Part shown: in pieces, positions 32,979 through 40,785 of the stretch
How the letters are laid out: each line of letters starts with the position of its first letter
How positions within the stretch are numbered: position 1 is the stretch's first letter
From: RUG563 sp964549135
Lineage (GTDB): Bacteria > Bacillota > Clostridia > Christensenellales > Aristaeellaceae
DNA: 64,000 bases
Direction of reading: 5' to 3'
NCBI GenBank assembly: GCA_964549135.1
Contig: CAZJUJ010000004.1
Coordinates: forward strand, 13,454 to 77,453
Position numbers and translations under genes: made by a program
The notes under the pieces: model-generated
Databases searched by the model: none
The model's input: the letters and a program-made list of their open reading frames with translations, nothing else
What the model was told of the DNA's origin: nothing

Positions 32979-34319
32979 TTGTTCAAAAAAACCTTCCGGC
33001 GCGGGATTCATCCCCTGCATCGCCAGCATGAGGGGAAGGGCCCCACGCGCCATATGCCCATTGAGGAATATGTATCCGACAGCGTTACCATCCCCATGAA
33101 TACCAATATCGGCGCGCCCTCCGTTCCCTGCGTCAAAAAGGGCGATCTGGTGAAAATGGGCCAGGTCATTGCCACCGCCGGGGGCTTTGTGGGCGTGCCG
33201 GTGCATGCCAGCGTTTCCGGCGAGGTCACCGCGGTGGAGCCCATCCCGTATCTGGGGGCCGCCCCCGCCCTGGCCATTACCATCAAGAATGATTTCAATG
33301 ATACCTGGTGCGATCTTACGCCTCTTGGCAGCGTGGAAATGGTGGATCCCGCCAAGGTGATCCCCGCCATCCAGGCCGCCGGGATTACCGGCATGGGCGG
33401 CGCTTCCTTCCCCACCCATGTCAAGCTCACCTTCCGGGAGGGTGCCTCCTGCGATACCATCATCGTAAACGGTGCGGAATGCGAAACCCATCTCACCGCC
33501 GATCATCGCCTGATGCTGGAAAACAGCAACCGGATCGTGGATGGCCTGCGGGCGGTCATGCGGGCGCTGAAGGTGGAAAGGGGTATCATCGCCATTGAGG
33601 ATAATAAGCCCGATGCCATTCTGGCCATGCAGAAAGCCGCCCAGGGCCGGGAGGGCGTGGTGATTCAGCCGCTGAAGACCAAATACCCCCAGGGCGGCGA
33701 AAAGCAGCTGATCGAGGCCATTACCGGCCGCCAGGTACCCGCGGGCAAATTGCCCATCGCCGTGCATGTGGTGGTGCTGAATGTGGGCACCTGCGCCGCC
33801 ATCGCCGATGCCGTCATCGACGGCAAGCCCCTAATCAGCCGGGTGACCACCGTGACCGGCCGCGTAGACCATCCCAAAAACCTGCGGCTGCGCATCGGCA
33901 CCCTGGCCGATGATGCCATCGGCGCCTGCGGCGGCTTTTCCCAGGAGCCCGGCAAAATCTTTTTCGGCGGGGCCATGACGGGCGTCTGCATCCCCAATAC
34001 CCAGGTGCCCATGTCCAAATCCACCAACGGCATTGTGGTCTTTAACCGCAGGGAGGGCAAGAGCAAGGATGAAAGCCCCTGCATCCGCTGCGGCCGGTGC
34101 GTGGCAGCCTGCCCCATCGGGCTGAATCCCTATCAGATCAAGGTGGCGGCGGATAAGAGCGATTTTGCCGCAGCCGAAAAGCTGCATGTCAATGACTGCA
34201 TGCTCTGCGGCTCCTGCGCCTATGCCTGCCCCTCCCGCCGCTGGCTCACCCCGTCCTTCAAATTCGCCAAGGATAAGCTGGCCGCCGAGGCCAAGGCAAA
34301 AGGAGGCGCAAGCAAATGA
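32979..34319 (+). CDS. rnfC: Electron transport complex subunit RnfC
   Basis: The 446-residue protein has an N-terminal barrel-like region (IGAPSVPCVKKGDLVKMGQV), an NADH/FMN-binding domain of the complex I 51-kDa type (GGASFPTHVKLTF, VVNGAECETHL as IIVNGAECETHL), and two ferredoxin-type clusters CIRCGRCVAACP and CMLCGSCAYACP. It takes electrons from or gives them to NAD. It uses a TTG start (32979), 16 bases after GAAAGGAGG. The stop overlaps rnfD by four bases. Confidence 0.95.
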   Translation: MFKKTFRRGIHPLHRQHEGKGPTRHMPIEEYVSDSVTIPMNTNIGAPSVPCVKKGDLVKMGQVIATAGGFVGVPVHASVSGEVTAVEPIPYLGAAPALAITIKNDFNDTWCDLTPLGSVEMVDPAKVIPAIQAAGITGMGGASFPTHVKLTFREGASCDTIIVNGAECETHLTADHRLMLENSNRIVDGLRAVMRALKVERGIIAIEDNKPDAILAMQKAAQGREGVVIQPLKTKYPQGGEKQLIEAITGRQVPAGKLPIAVHVVVLNVGTCAAIADAVIDGKPLISRVTTVTGRVDHPKNLRLRIGTLADDAIGACGGFSQEPGKIFFGGAMTGVCIPNTQVPMSKSTNGIVVFNRREGKSKDESPCIRCGRCVAACPIGLNPYQIKVAADKSDFAAAEKLHVNDCMLCGSCAYACPSRRWLTPSFKFAKDKLAAEAKAKGGASK

Positions 34320-35242
34320 ATCTGAGATTATCCACAGCCCCCCATGTTCATCATCCCGTTACCACCCAGCGCCTGATGCTCTATGTACTCATTTCGCTGC
34401 TGCCCACGGCTGCCTTCGGCGTGTATGCCTTTGGCCTTTCGGCGCTGCTATTGCTTTGGGTTTCCATGGCCAGCGCGGTGCTTGCCGAATTTCTGTGGCA
34501 GAAAATTGCCCGGCAGCCCGTGCGGGTGAATGATTTTTCCGCCCTGGTGACCGGGCTGATCCTGGGGCTCAATCTGCCCGCCACCGCCCCCTGGTGGCTG
34601 GCCATGATCGGCAGCGCCTTTGCCGTTCTCATCGTCAAGCAGCTTTTCGGCGGCCTGGGCGATAATTTCCTCAATCCCGCCATGGCGGCCCGGGCAGTGC
34701 TGCTGGCCTCCTGGCCCGTGCATATGACCACCTATACCGCCCCCACCTTCTTTCAGGCCGGCGTGGACGCGGTCAGCACCGCCACCCCCCTGGTCATGAA
34801 GGATACCGCCCTTCTGGATCTTTTCCTGGGCCGGATTCCCGGCGCCATCGGCGAGGTCAGCAAGGCGGCGATCCTGTTGGGCCTTGTGTTCCTTCTCCTG
34901 ACCAAGACCGTTTCCTGGCATATTCCCGTTTCGGTCATCGGCGGCGTGTTCGTTTTCTCCTGGCTTTTCGGGGCTGATCCCGTCATGGCCATTCTCTCCG
35001 GCGGCGTGCTTTTCGGCGCGGTCTTTATGGCCACCGATTATGTCACTTCGCCCATGACCCCCTGGGGCCGCATCCTCTACGGCCTGGGCATCGGCCTGAT
35101 CATTTCCCTCATCCGCCAGTTCGGCGCGTATCCCGAGGGCGTTACCTACGGCATTCTGCTGATGAATATCGCAACGCCCCTGATTGATCGCTTCCTGCCC
35201 CGGAAGATCTATGGCCATCAAAAGGAGGCTAAGAACGCATGA
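34316..35242 (+). CDS. rnfD: Electron transport complex subunit RnfD
   Basis: The 308-residue protein has eight to ten membrane helices, matching RnfD/NqrB. It contains NLPATAPWWLAMIGSAFAVL, GLGDNFLNPAMAARAVLLAS and the segment TTYTAPTFFQAGVDAVSTAT, whose S/T-A-T-P motif (STATP) is where FMN is attached by ApbE in this family. It overlaps rnfC and rnfE by four bases each. Confidence 0.95.
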   Translation: MNLRLSTAPHVHHPVTTQRLMLYVLISLLPTAAFGVYAFGLSALLLLWVSMASAVLAEFLWQKIARQPVRVNDFSALVTGLILGLNLPATAPWWLAMIGSAFAVLIVKQLFGGLGDNFLNPAMAARAVLLASWPVHMTTYTAPTFFQAGVDAVSTATPLVMKDTALLDLFLGRIPGAIGEVSKAAILLGLVFLLLTKTVSWHIPVSVIGGVFVFSWLFGADPVMAILSGGVLFGAVFMATDYVTSPMTPWGRILYGLGIGLIISLIRQFGAYPEGVTYGILLMNIATPLIDRFLPRKIYGHQKEAKNA

Positions 35243-35877
35243 GCGAAAAAAAGAGCCTGGGGAAAACCATCTTTAACGGCATCATCCCCGAAAACCCCAC
35301 CTTCCGCCTGGTGCTGGGCACCTGCCCTACCCTGGCGGTCACCACCAGCGCCATAAACGGCCTGGGCATGGGCGCGGCGGCCACCTTCGTGCTGGTCTGC
35401 TCCAATGTGGCCATTTCGCTGCTGCGCCGGTTCATTCCCGATCAGGTGCGCATCCCCTCCTTCATCGTCATCATCTGCACCTTCGTGACCATGATCCAGC
35501 TGCTGATGCAGGCGTATCTCCCCTCGCTGTATGAATCGCTGGGCATCTTCATTCCCCTGATCGTGGTCAACTGCATCATCCTGGCCCGGGCCGAAGCCTT
35601 CGCCAGCAAAAATCCGCCCCTGGCCTCCGCCGCAGACGGCCTGGGCATGGGCGTGGGCTTTACCCTGGCGCTGACGCTGATGGGCTCCATCCGTGAGCTG
35701 ATCGGCAGCGGCTCGGTTTTCGGCATCAGCATCCTGGGCCCCTCCTATCAGCCCATGCTGCTGATCGTGCTGGCCTCCGGCGGCTTTCTGACCTTCGGGC
35801 TGCTGCTGGGGCTGTTCAATCTGATCGTGAAAAAAATTGAGCGCAGGCGCGCAGGCAAGGAGGCGCAGGCCGCATGA
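35239..35877 (+). CDS. rnfE: Electron transport complex subunit RnfE
   Basis: The 212-residue protein has six membrane helices and family motifs NPTFRLVLGTCPTLAVT and FIPLIVVNCIILARAEAFAS, followed by GSIRELIGSGS. RnfE and RnfA are paralogues that together hold a membrane [2Fe-2S] cluster; the Cys residues in LGTCP and VVNCI are present. It overlaps rnfD and rnfA by four bases. Confidence 0.95.
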   Translation: MSEKKSLGKTIFNGIIPENPTFRLVLGTCPTLAVTTSAINGLGMGAAATFVLVCSNVAISLLRRFIPDQVRIPSFIVIICTFVTMIQLLMQAYLPSLYESLGIFIPLIVVNCIILARAEAFASKNPPLASAADGLGMGVGFTLALTLMGSIRELIGSGSVFGISILGPSYQPMLLIVLASGGFLTFGLLLGLFNLIVKKIERRRAGKEAQAA

Positions 35878-36458
35878 ATGAAATTGTCAATATCCTTCTG
35901 TTCATGGTCAGCTGCATCCTGACCAATAATTTCATCTTCTCCCGCTTCCTGGGCTGCTGCCCCTTCCTGGGGGTATCCAGCAAGGTGGAAACCTCGGTCA
36001 GCATGGGCCTGGCGGTCACCTTCGTCATGACCATTGCTTCCCTCTTCTGCTATATGATCTATCATTGGCTGCTATTGCCCCTGGGGCTCACCTTCATGGG
36101 CACCATCGCCTTCATTCTGGTCATTGCGGCGCTGGTGCAGTTTGTGGAAATGTTCCTCAAAAAGAGCAGCCCCACCCTCTACAGCGCCCTGGGCATCTAT
36201 CTGCCCCTGATCACCACCAATTGCGCCGTGCTGGGCGTGGCCACCCTGAATGTGAATAACGGCTATAACATGCTCTATTCCACGCTCAATGGCACCTTCT
36301 CCGCCCTGGGCTTCACCCTGGCCATCGTGCTGATGGCGGGGGTGCGCGAGCGGCTGGAAAGCTCCCATATTCCCGAGTGCATGAAGGGCTTCCCCATCAC
36401 GCTGGTTGCTGCCGGGCTGATGGCGGTTGCCTTCATGGGCTTCAGCGGCCTGGTGTAA
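35874..36458 (+). CDS. rnfA: Electron transport complex subunit RnfA
   Basis: The 194-residue protein has six helices, with NNFIFSRFLGCCPFLGVS and LPLITTNCAVLGVATLN, which hold the conserved Cys residues of the RnfA/RnfE iron-sulfur site, and GVRERLESS near the end. It is inverted in topology relative to RnfE in the family model. It overlaps rnfE and is 12 bases before rnfB. Confidence 0.96.
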   Translation: MNEIVNILLFMVSCILTNNFIFSRFLGCCPFLGVSSKVETSVSMGLAVTFVMTIASLFCYMIYHWLLLPLGLTFMGTIAFILVIAALVQFVEMFLKKSSPTLYSALGIYLPLITTNCAVLGVATLNVNNGYNMLYSTLNGTFSALGFTLAIVLMAGVRERLESSHIPECMKGFPITLVAAGLMAVAFMGFSGLV

Positions 36459-36470
36459 GGAGGATAAAGT

Positions 36471-37259
36471 ATGACGACCATTCTGTATGCCGGCGTGCTG
36501 CTGGGCGTTCTGGGCCTGGTTTTCGGCCTGGTGCTTACCTTTGCCAGCAAGAAATTCCATGTAGATGTGGATGAGCGGATTGCCCAGGTCAAGGATTGCC
36601 TGGGCGGCGCAAACTGCGGTGCCTGCGGCTATGCGGGCTGCGATGCCTTTGCCGAGGCCGTGGTCAGCGGCAAGGCCCCCCTCAATGGCTGCGCCCCCGC
36701 CGGGGAAAAGGGCATCCGGGAAATCAGCCGCATTATGGGCATGGATGCCCCGGAAACCGAAAAAATGGTGGCCCGGGTGCTGTGCCAGGGCACCAGCGGC
36801 ATCGCCAAATCCCGCTATCGCTATGATGGGTATCAGAGCTGCGCCGTGGCCGCTTCCCTGGCCGGCGGGCCCAAGGATTGCCGCTTCGCCTGTATCGGCC
36901 TGGGCGATTGCCAGGATAAATGTGCCTTCGATGCCATCCGGATGGAGGACGGCATTGCCGTTGTCGATCCCAGCCGCTGCACCGCCTGCGGCGCCTGCGT
37001 CCGGGCCTGCCCCCGGGGCGTGCTGCGCCTGATGCCTCTGTCCCAGAGCGTTATCGTCCGCTGCCGGAATGAGGATACCGCCCGCCTGGCCCGTGCCGTC
37101 TGCATGGATGCCTGTATCGGCTGCGGCCGCTGCAAAAAGGAATGCCAGTATGATGCCATTACCGTGGAAAATGGCTATGCCCGCATCAATCCCGATCAGT
37201 GTACCCGCTGCGGGGCCTGCGCCCAGGTCTGCCCCTGCAAGTGCATCACCATCGAATAA
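36471..37259 (+). CDS. rnfB: Electron transport complex subunit RnfB
   Basis: The 262-residue protein has an N-terminal membrane helix, the four-Cys cluster CLGGANCGACGYAGC, then a Cys-containing middle (CRFACIGLGDCQDKC) and two pairs of ferredoxin motifs: CTACGACVRACP with its partner, and CIGCGRCKKEC and CTRCGACAQVCP near the end. It accepts electrons from reduced ferredoxin. The start follows GGAGGATAAAGT. It is the last gene of the operon; element copy 3 follows. Confidence 0.96.
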   Translation: MTTILYAGVLLGVLGLVFGLVLTFASKKFHVDVDERIAQVKDCLGGANCGACGYAGCDAFAEAVVSGKAPLNGCAPAGEKGIREISRIMGMDAPETEKMVARVLCQGTSGIAKSRYRYDGYQSCAVAASLAGGPKDCRFACIGLGDCQDKCAFDAIRMEDGIAVVDPSRCTACGACVRACPRGVLRLMPLSQSVIVRCRNEDTARLARAVCMDACIGCGRCKKECQYDAITVENGYARINPDQCTRCGACAQVCPCKCITIE

Positions 37260-37283
37260 CCAATGATTACGGTAGGAGATTTT

Positions 37284-37613
37284 GCGGGAGGAGACTTTTG
37301 AGTCAAAAGCACCTTCCCGCGCCCTCCCGAAAACCGGCTCTGGATGTTTCCTGGAGGGCGATAACCAGATTGAATGCCAGATCAGCAAAAAAAGCGAAGG
37401 TTTTTACAGAATACCATTCTTGATTGCTATCAAACGGCTCCCCGCGCCCTCCCGAAAACCGGATCTGGATGCTTCTTGGAGGAATAAACCCAACTTTGGA
37501 TGCCAGATCGGCAAAAACAGGCAGGAAGAACGAAAACAGCAATGCTCTCGCCAAACACGAAAGCATTGCTGTTGCTTTTTGCGATTATTATTCCCTTTTG
37601 CTGATCCGGCATT
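37284..37613. repeat. Nested palindromic intergenic element, copy 3 (two left halves)
   Basis: The 419-base gap between convergent rnfB and the glycosidase holds a stem-like unit GCGGGAGGAGACTTTTGA / TCAAAAGCACCTTCCCGC (37284-37320, arms diverged), CCCTCCCGAAAACCGGCTC and TGAATGCCAGATCAGC (37370). A second left half without its stem follows (CGCGCCCTCCCGAAAACCGG, about 37444, then TGCCAGATCGGC at 37501), then the terminator hairpin and the mirrored GCTGATCCGGCATTC (about 37600). It looks like two partial copies joined. Confidence 0.8.
37535..37578. terminator. Bidirectional terminator in element copy 3
   Basis: AACAGCAATGCT (37535-37546) pairs with AGCATTGCTGTT (37562-37573), followed by GCTTTTTGC. 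It lies between the convergent rnf operon and the glycosidase gene. Confidence 0.85.
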
Positions 37614-37678
37614 CCGTTTTCTCAGCAGATATTCATCGCATTCCTTCTTCCGTGCGCAGGTCGGCACGGCGTTTTTCC

Positions 37679-39775
37679 TTAGTGCTGAACAGGCACCTCA
37701 TAGGTCACAAAGGAGCCATTGCCAGTCTGCTGCCCCTTGACAGCGCCCAGCGACGAAGCGTCGATTCGGGCGGGCAGGCTGACGCGCACATGGCTTTCAC
37801 GGGCGTAAGTTCCGCCGCTGATTTCGAGCTTTTCCAGCACGTTATCCCGGACAACGCATTCGATGGTCAGATCGCCGCGCGCCGGCAGGCGGAAGGAGAA
37901 GCTCTTCCGGCTTTCGGGCAGGGCGGGCACGATGGTGATCAGGTCGCTGCCGCCGTTCAAGAGCATGCCATTGATGCCGGTGAGCAGCGTGCCGGAGGCC
38001 GTGGTGAACCAGGGCCGCATGCGCGCCTTCTCCTCGTTGATTTCCCACATTTCGTCAAAGCAGCCGCGCTCGTCAATGGCCTGATAAAGCGCGTTCAGCG
38101 TATGCTCGCCATCGTTTTGACGGGCGTAGACAATGGCCTTCCAGGCGGCGTACCAGCTGGCCACGCGGCTGCCGACGCTGTACATATTGCCGTAGATCAG
38201 CTCATTGCCGATGTAATCGCGCATGGCCTTGAGCTGCCGTTCATCCTCAGGCGGCACGCAGGCATAGGGATAGGTTCCGGTAAACATGGCGATGCTCTTT
38301 TGCTCGCAGCCCGGGAAGGGGACATACTTTTCGCCGTCCTGGGGCAAAAAGCGCAGAAGCTCCTGCGCCGTTTTTCGGCAGTCGGCGGCAAATTGCTCAT
38401 CGCCGCCCAGCAGCTTGACCGCTTCGGCAGCGATATTCAGCGTGGTAATGGCCGCGCAGGTGGTCATGTAGGCATTTTCCACATCGCAGCCCAGCCGCTC
38501 AAGATCGGTGCATTTTCCGATGACCACGCGCCCGCCCTCGAGGCGATAGACCATGTGGCGCAGGAAGAAATTGGCGCAGCTTTTTATCATATCCCCGTAT
38601 TGCTCAAGCAGCGCCGGATCGCCTGCGTAGCGGTAATTGTTCCAGGCGCCCAGGGCGATGCTGCCCATATGGAAGATATGATCGTACCAATAGCCCACGG
38701 GCGCGCCTTCCTCGCCGGTCTCGACCGTTTCCCAGGGATAGCGCGCACTGATGGAAATGGGTTTGCTGAAGCGCGAGGCGCGCGTTTGCGCCTGCTTGAG
38801 CCCGGCCAGCCGGAAATCACTGACCCGGCGCGCCAGTTCGCCATGGCCCGAGGTCAGCAAGCCGTCCAGCGAAAAGAATTCGTCAAAGGCGAAAAAGCGG
38901 CTCTGCCAGTGAGAATCGTTGAGGCCCACCGGAATCGACCAGCGCGTCGTGTAGCAGCGCAGATGATACAGCGCCATCTGCCAGGCCGCTTCCAGTTCCT
39001 TTTCGCCGAAGGAAACATAGCTTTTGCGCGCATAGGCGAGCCAATCCTGCTCATGAGCCGCCTGAAGGGCCGCCGGATTTTCAGCCTCCCGGCGCATGAC
39101 CTCCAGCCTTTCAGCCCAGCCTTCCCCATCGAGGCTATCGGTTATCATGAAGGAAAAGACCACCGTTTCCCCGGCCCCGACGCATGTGCGCAGCGTAAAT
39201 CGATTGGCGTCAATCTCGGCCTGAACCGGGCGATCGGCCTGAAAGCGCGCGCCGCCCGTGCTGACGGTTTGGCCATCCAGCGAAAAGGCGACGTCGATGC
39301 CGGCTGCATCGCTTTGCGCGCTTAAGGCGACGCGGCGGGGCTGGCTGGTTTTCGGGGCATTTTCGGCCCAAAGCCAGGTCAGCGCGTATTCGCAGGGCGC
39401 GGAAAAGGTCTTTTTCATGATCAGGAGATTTTTCTCCATGCAGAGGAAATTGAGCGTGTTCAGCGTCAGCGCACCGTGCTGCGAGCAGGTGGTCAGCAAA
39501 CCGCGTTCGGAATCCAGCGTCTGCTCAAAATGATCGGCGCGGGGCAGGGAATGAAGAAAGCGCCCGAAAGGAATAAGGGGGCGCGTAGAATCGTCCCGCG
39601 TGCGCCGTCCAGCCCAGAAGATGCTCTGCGCAGGAAAACCGCCGAGCTTTTCCGTCGTATTCATGTCCAGAGACTGTGTGCCTTCGCCGTCAAAAGACAG
39701 CGCCAAAGCGCCGTTGCCCAAAATGGGCGGCGTATAGTCCGGGCGATTTTGTCCGGAATGATAGGTGTGCTTCAT
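37679..39775 (-). CDS. Six-hairpin glycoside hydrolase (GH95/GH65-like)
   Basis: The 698-residue protein has an N-terminal beta-sandwich domain (about 1-260) and an (alpha/alpha)6 barrel (about 270-620), then a short C-terminal beta domain (SRKSFSFRLPARGDLTIE). Features such as DEFFSLDGLLTSG, MGSIALGAWNNYRY, MWEINEEKARMRPWFTTASG and VPALPES fit the GH95/GH65 clan, which includes fucosidases and disaccharide phosphorylases. No signal peptide is seen. ATG 39775 follows AAAGGAG. Codon use differs from neighbours: GAC, ACG and TTG are frequent where the genome uses GAT, ACC and CTG, which suggests recent gain by transfer. Substrate unknown. Confidence 0.75.
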   Translation of the reverse strand: MKHTYHSGQNRPDYTPPILGNGALALSFDGEGTQSLDMNTTEKLGGFPAQSIFWAGRRTRDDSTRPLIPFGRFLHSLPRADHFEQTLDSERGLLTTCSQHGALTLNTLNFLCMEKNLLIMKKTFSAPCEYALTWLWAENAPKTSQPRRVALSAQSDAAGIDVAFSLDGQTVSTGGARFQADRPVQAEIDANRFTLRTCVGAGETVVFSFMITDSLDGEGWAERLEVMRREAENPAALQAAHEQDWLAYARKSYVSFGEKELEAAWQMALYHLRCYTTRWSIPVGLNDSHWQSRFFAFDEFFSLDGLLTSGHGELARRVSDFRLAGLKQAQTRASRFSKPISISARYPWETVETGEEGAPVGYWYDHIFHMGSIALGAWNNYRYAGDPALLEQYGDMIKSCANFFLRHMVYRLEGGRVVIGKCTDLERLGCDVENAYMTTCAAITTLNIAAEAVKLLGGDEQFAADCRKTAQELLRFLPQDGEKYVPFPGCEQKSIAMFTGTYPYACVPPEDERQLKAMRDYIGNELIYGNMYSVGSRVASWYAAWKAIVYARQNDGEHTLNALYQAIDERGCFDEMWEINEEKARMRPWFTTASGTLLTGINGMLLNGGSDLITIVPALPESRKSFSFRLPARGDLTIECVVRDNVLEKLEISGGTYARESHVRVSLPARIDASSLGAVKGQQTGNGSFVTYEVPVQH

Positions 39776-39796
39776 GAGGATCGCTCCTTTCGAATG

Positions 39797-39935
39797 GGGA
39801 ATCCGCCTGGAAACCGGAATGAATGGGGTAACCGTCCGTGGGCCGGAATGATGGGGTAACCATCTGGTGACCGGAATGATGGGGTATCCGTCCGCGGGCC
39901 AGAATGATAGGGTAACCATCTGGTAACCGGAATAT
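39797..39935. repeat. 28-bp tandem repeats in the leader of the glycosidase gene
   Basis: About five imperfect units of 28-29 bases with alternating subtypes, GGGGTAACCGTCCGTGGGCC and GGGGTAACCATCTGGTGACC, each followed by GGAATGAT. They lie between the promoter at 39956-39983 and the ATG, so they are in the 5' leader of the mRNA. No spacers are present, so this is not a CRISPR. Confidence 0.75.
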
Positions 39936-39955
39936 AGAAAAAGTGTCGTTTTTGT

Positions 39956-39983
39956 ATTATACCACGCCCAGGCAGACTGTCAA
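39956..39983 (-). promoter_or_regulatory. Strong sigma-A promoter for the glycosidase gene
   Basis: Reverse-strand TTGACA (39983-39978), 16-base spacer, TATAAT (39961-39956). Transcription would start near 39949, giving a leader of about 170 bases made mainly of the tandem repeats. The stretch 39984-40042 holds nothing recognisable. Confidence 0.85.
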
Positions 39984-40042
39984 GCACGGAACGATCGGAC
40001 GCAGGCATCATAACCTTCCTCCTGATGTCTAAAAATGAGTAT

Positions 40043-40076
40043 AAAAAAAAAGACCGCAGGCATTTTGCCCACGGTC
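40043..40076 (-). terminator. Strong terminator of the phage-derived cassette
   Basis: On the reverse strand GACCGTGGGC (40076-40067) pairs with GCCTGCGGTC (40061-40052), followed by nine T residues. It lies 16 bases after the stop of the small DUF4926-like gene. Confidence 0.92.
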
Positions 40077-40091
40077 GGATATAGGGGGGAG

Positions 40092-40301
40092 TTAAATCCG
40101 TTCCAGCTGGTCGGCGGTGCATTCGTATTCCGGCCATTCGCCCGGATAGGCATCCGGATCATCAACGTAGCCCTGCACATCGCTCTCGACGGTATAATAA
40201 TACCTACCGTCGTATTTACCAGTGGAAATATGAATGATCTGTCCTGTCACATTTTTGTGAGGAATTCTAACATGCTCATACATTTCAAATTCTGGTTTCA
40301 T
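40092..40301 (-). CDS. Small DUF4926-like protein, candidate immunity partner
   Basis: The 69-residue acidic protein (FEMYEHVRIPHKNVTGQIIH, then YYTVESDV and ECTADQLERI) has the small beta-barrel pattern of DUF4926, which is found next to DUF6883 genes. I chose the second ATG (40301), seven bases after GGAGG; it overlaps the stop of the DUF6883-like gene. The pairing, small size and overlap are typical of immunity or antitoxin genes, but no experiment is implied. It is the last gene of the cassette, directly before a strong terminator. Confidence 0.65.
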   Translation of the reverse strand: MKPEFEMYEHVRIPHKNVTGQIIHISTGKYDGRYYYTVESDVQGYVDDPDAYPGEWPEYECTADQLERI

Positions 40302-40783
40302 CATTCTTCCTCCTTCAAACGACGATCAATGTACGCTGTCAGAAAACGATCTTGTCCATCGGGGCCATCATCTATCCAAACGGTTCGAAATACCTGCCGA
40401 GCCGTTACGCCAAGCTTTATAGGAATGCTGGTTTTAACATGCCCGTCTTCAAGGTCGATCCGATCAAATTTGCGAGACGGCTCATACCCCTCCTCGATGT
40501 CCCGGAAGAGCCGCTCGGGATCATCCGCTGTGTAGCCCAGCCGAAAGAATTGCTCCGAATGCTTTCCGCCAGGCTTTAAGCAGAAGTTCTTCAGCTTATC
40601 CTGGTGAATCGAAAATCCCTTCTCGCTGCGATAGAACTCTCCATCTATTGTAGCATCATTCGCAGCTTTTGCAAGCTGTTTTTTCGGCCCATGCCCCAAT
40701 TGCTCGGGAGATCGCCTGACGCCCCATTTCATTCCTTTGATACCGTGGTGATAAATTTCACCCAAATATCGGCCGTCTCTCAT
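40301..40783 (-). CDS. GMKWGVRR-motif protein with DUF6883-like C-terminal domain
   Basis: The 160-residue protein begins with the phage-associated segment YHHGIKGMKWGVRRSPEQLG (residues 11-30) and then has a DUF6883-like domain (about 48-155: IHQDKLKNFCLKPGGKHSEQ, FRLGY and FRTVWIDDGPDGQDRFLTAY). ATG 40783 begins two bases after the terminase stop, with GGAGG 12 bases before; the longer frame is an antisense-like artefact of the terminase end. DUF6883 is often encoded next to DUF4926, as here, which hints at a toxin/immunity pair carried by a phage module. The activity is unknown. Confidence 0.65.
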   Translation of the reverse strand: MRDGRYLGEIYHHGIKGMKWGVRRSPEQLGHGPKKQLAKAANDATIDGEFYRSEKGFSIHQDKLKNFCLKPGGKHSEQFFRLGYTADDPERLFRDIEEGYEPSRKFDRIDLEDGHVKTSIPIKLGVTARQVFRTVWIDDGPDGQDRFLTAYIDRRLKEEE

Positions 40784-40785
40784 CT

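Noticed and set aside
39797..39935. CRISPR array
   Set aside because: The 28-bp units follow each other directly without spacers, and no cas genes are present.
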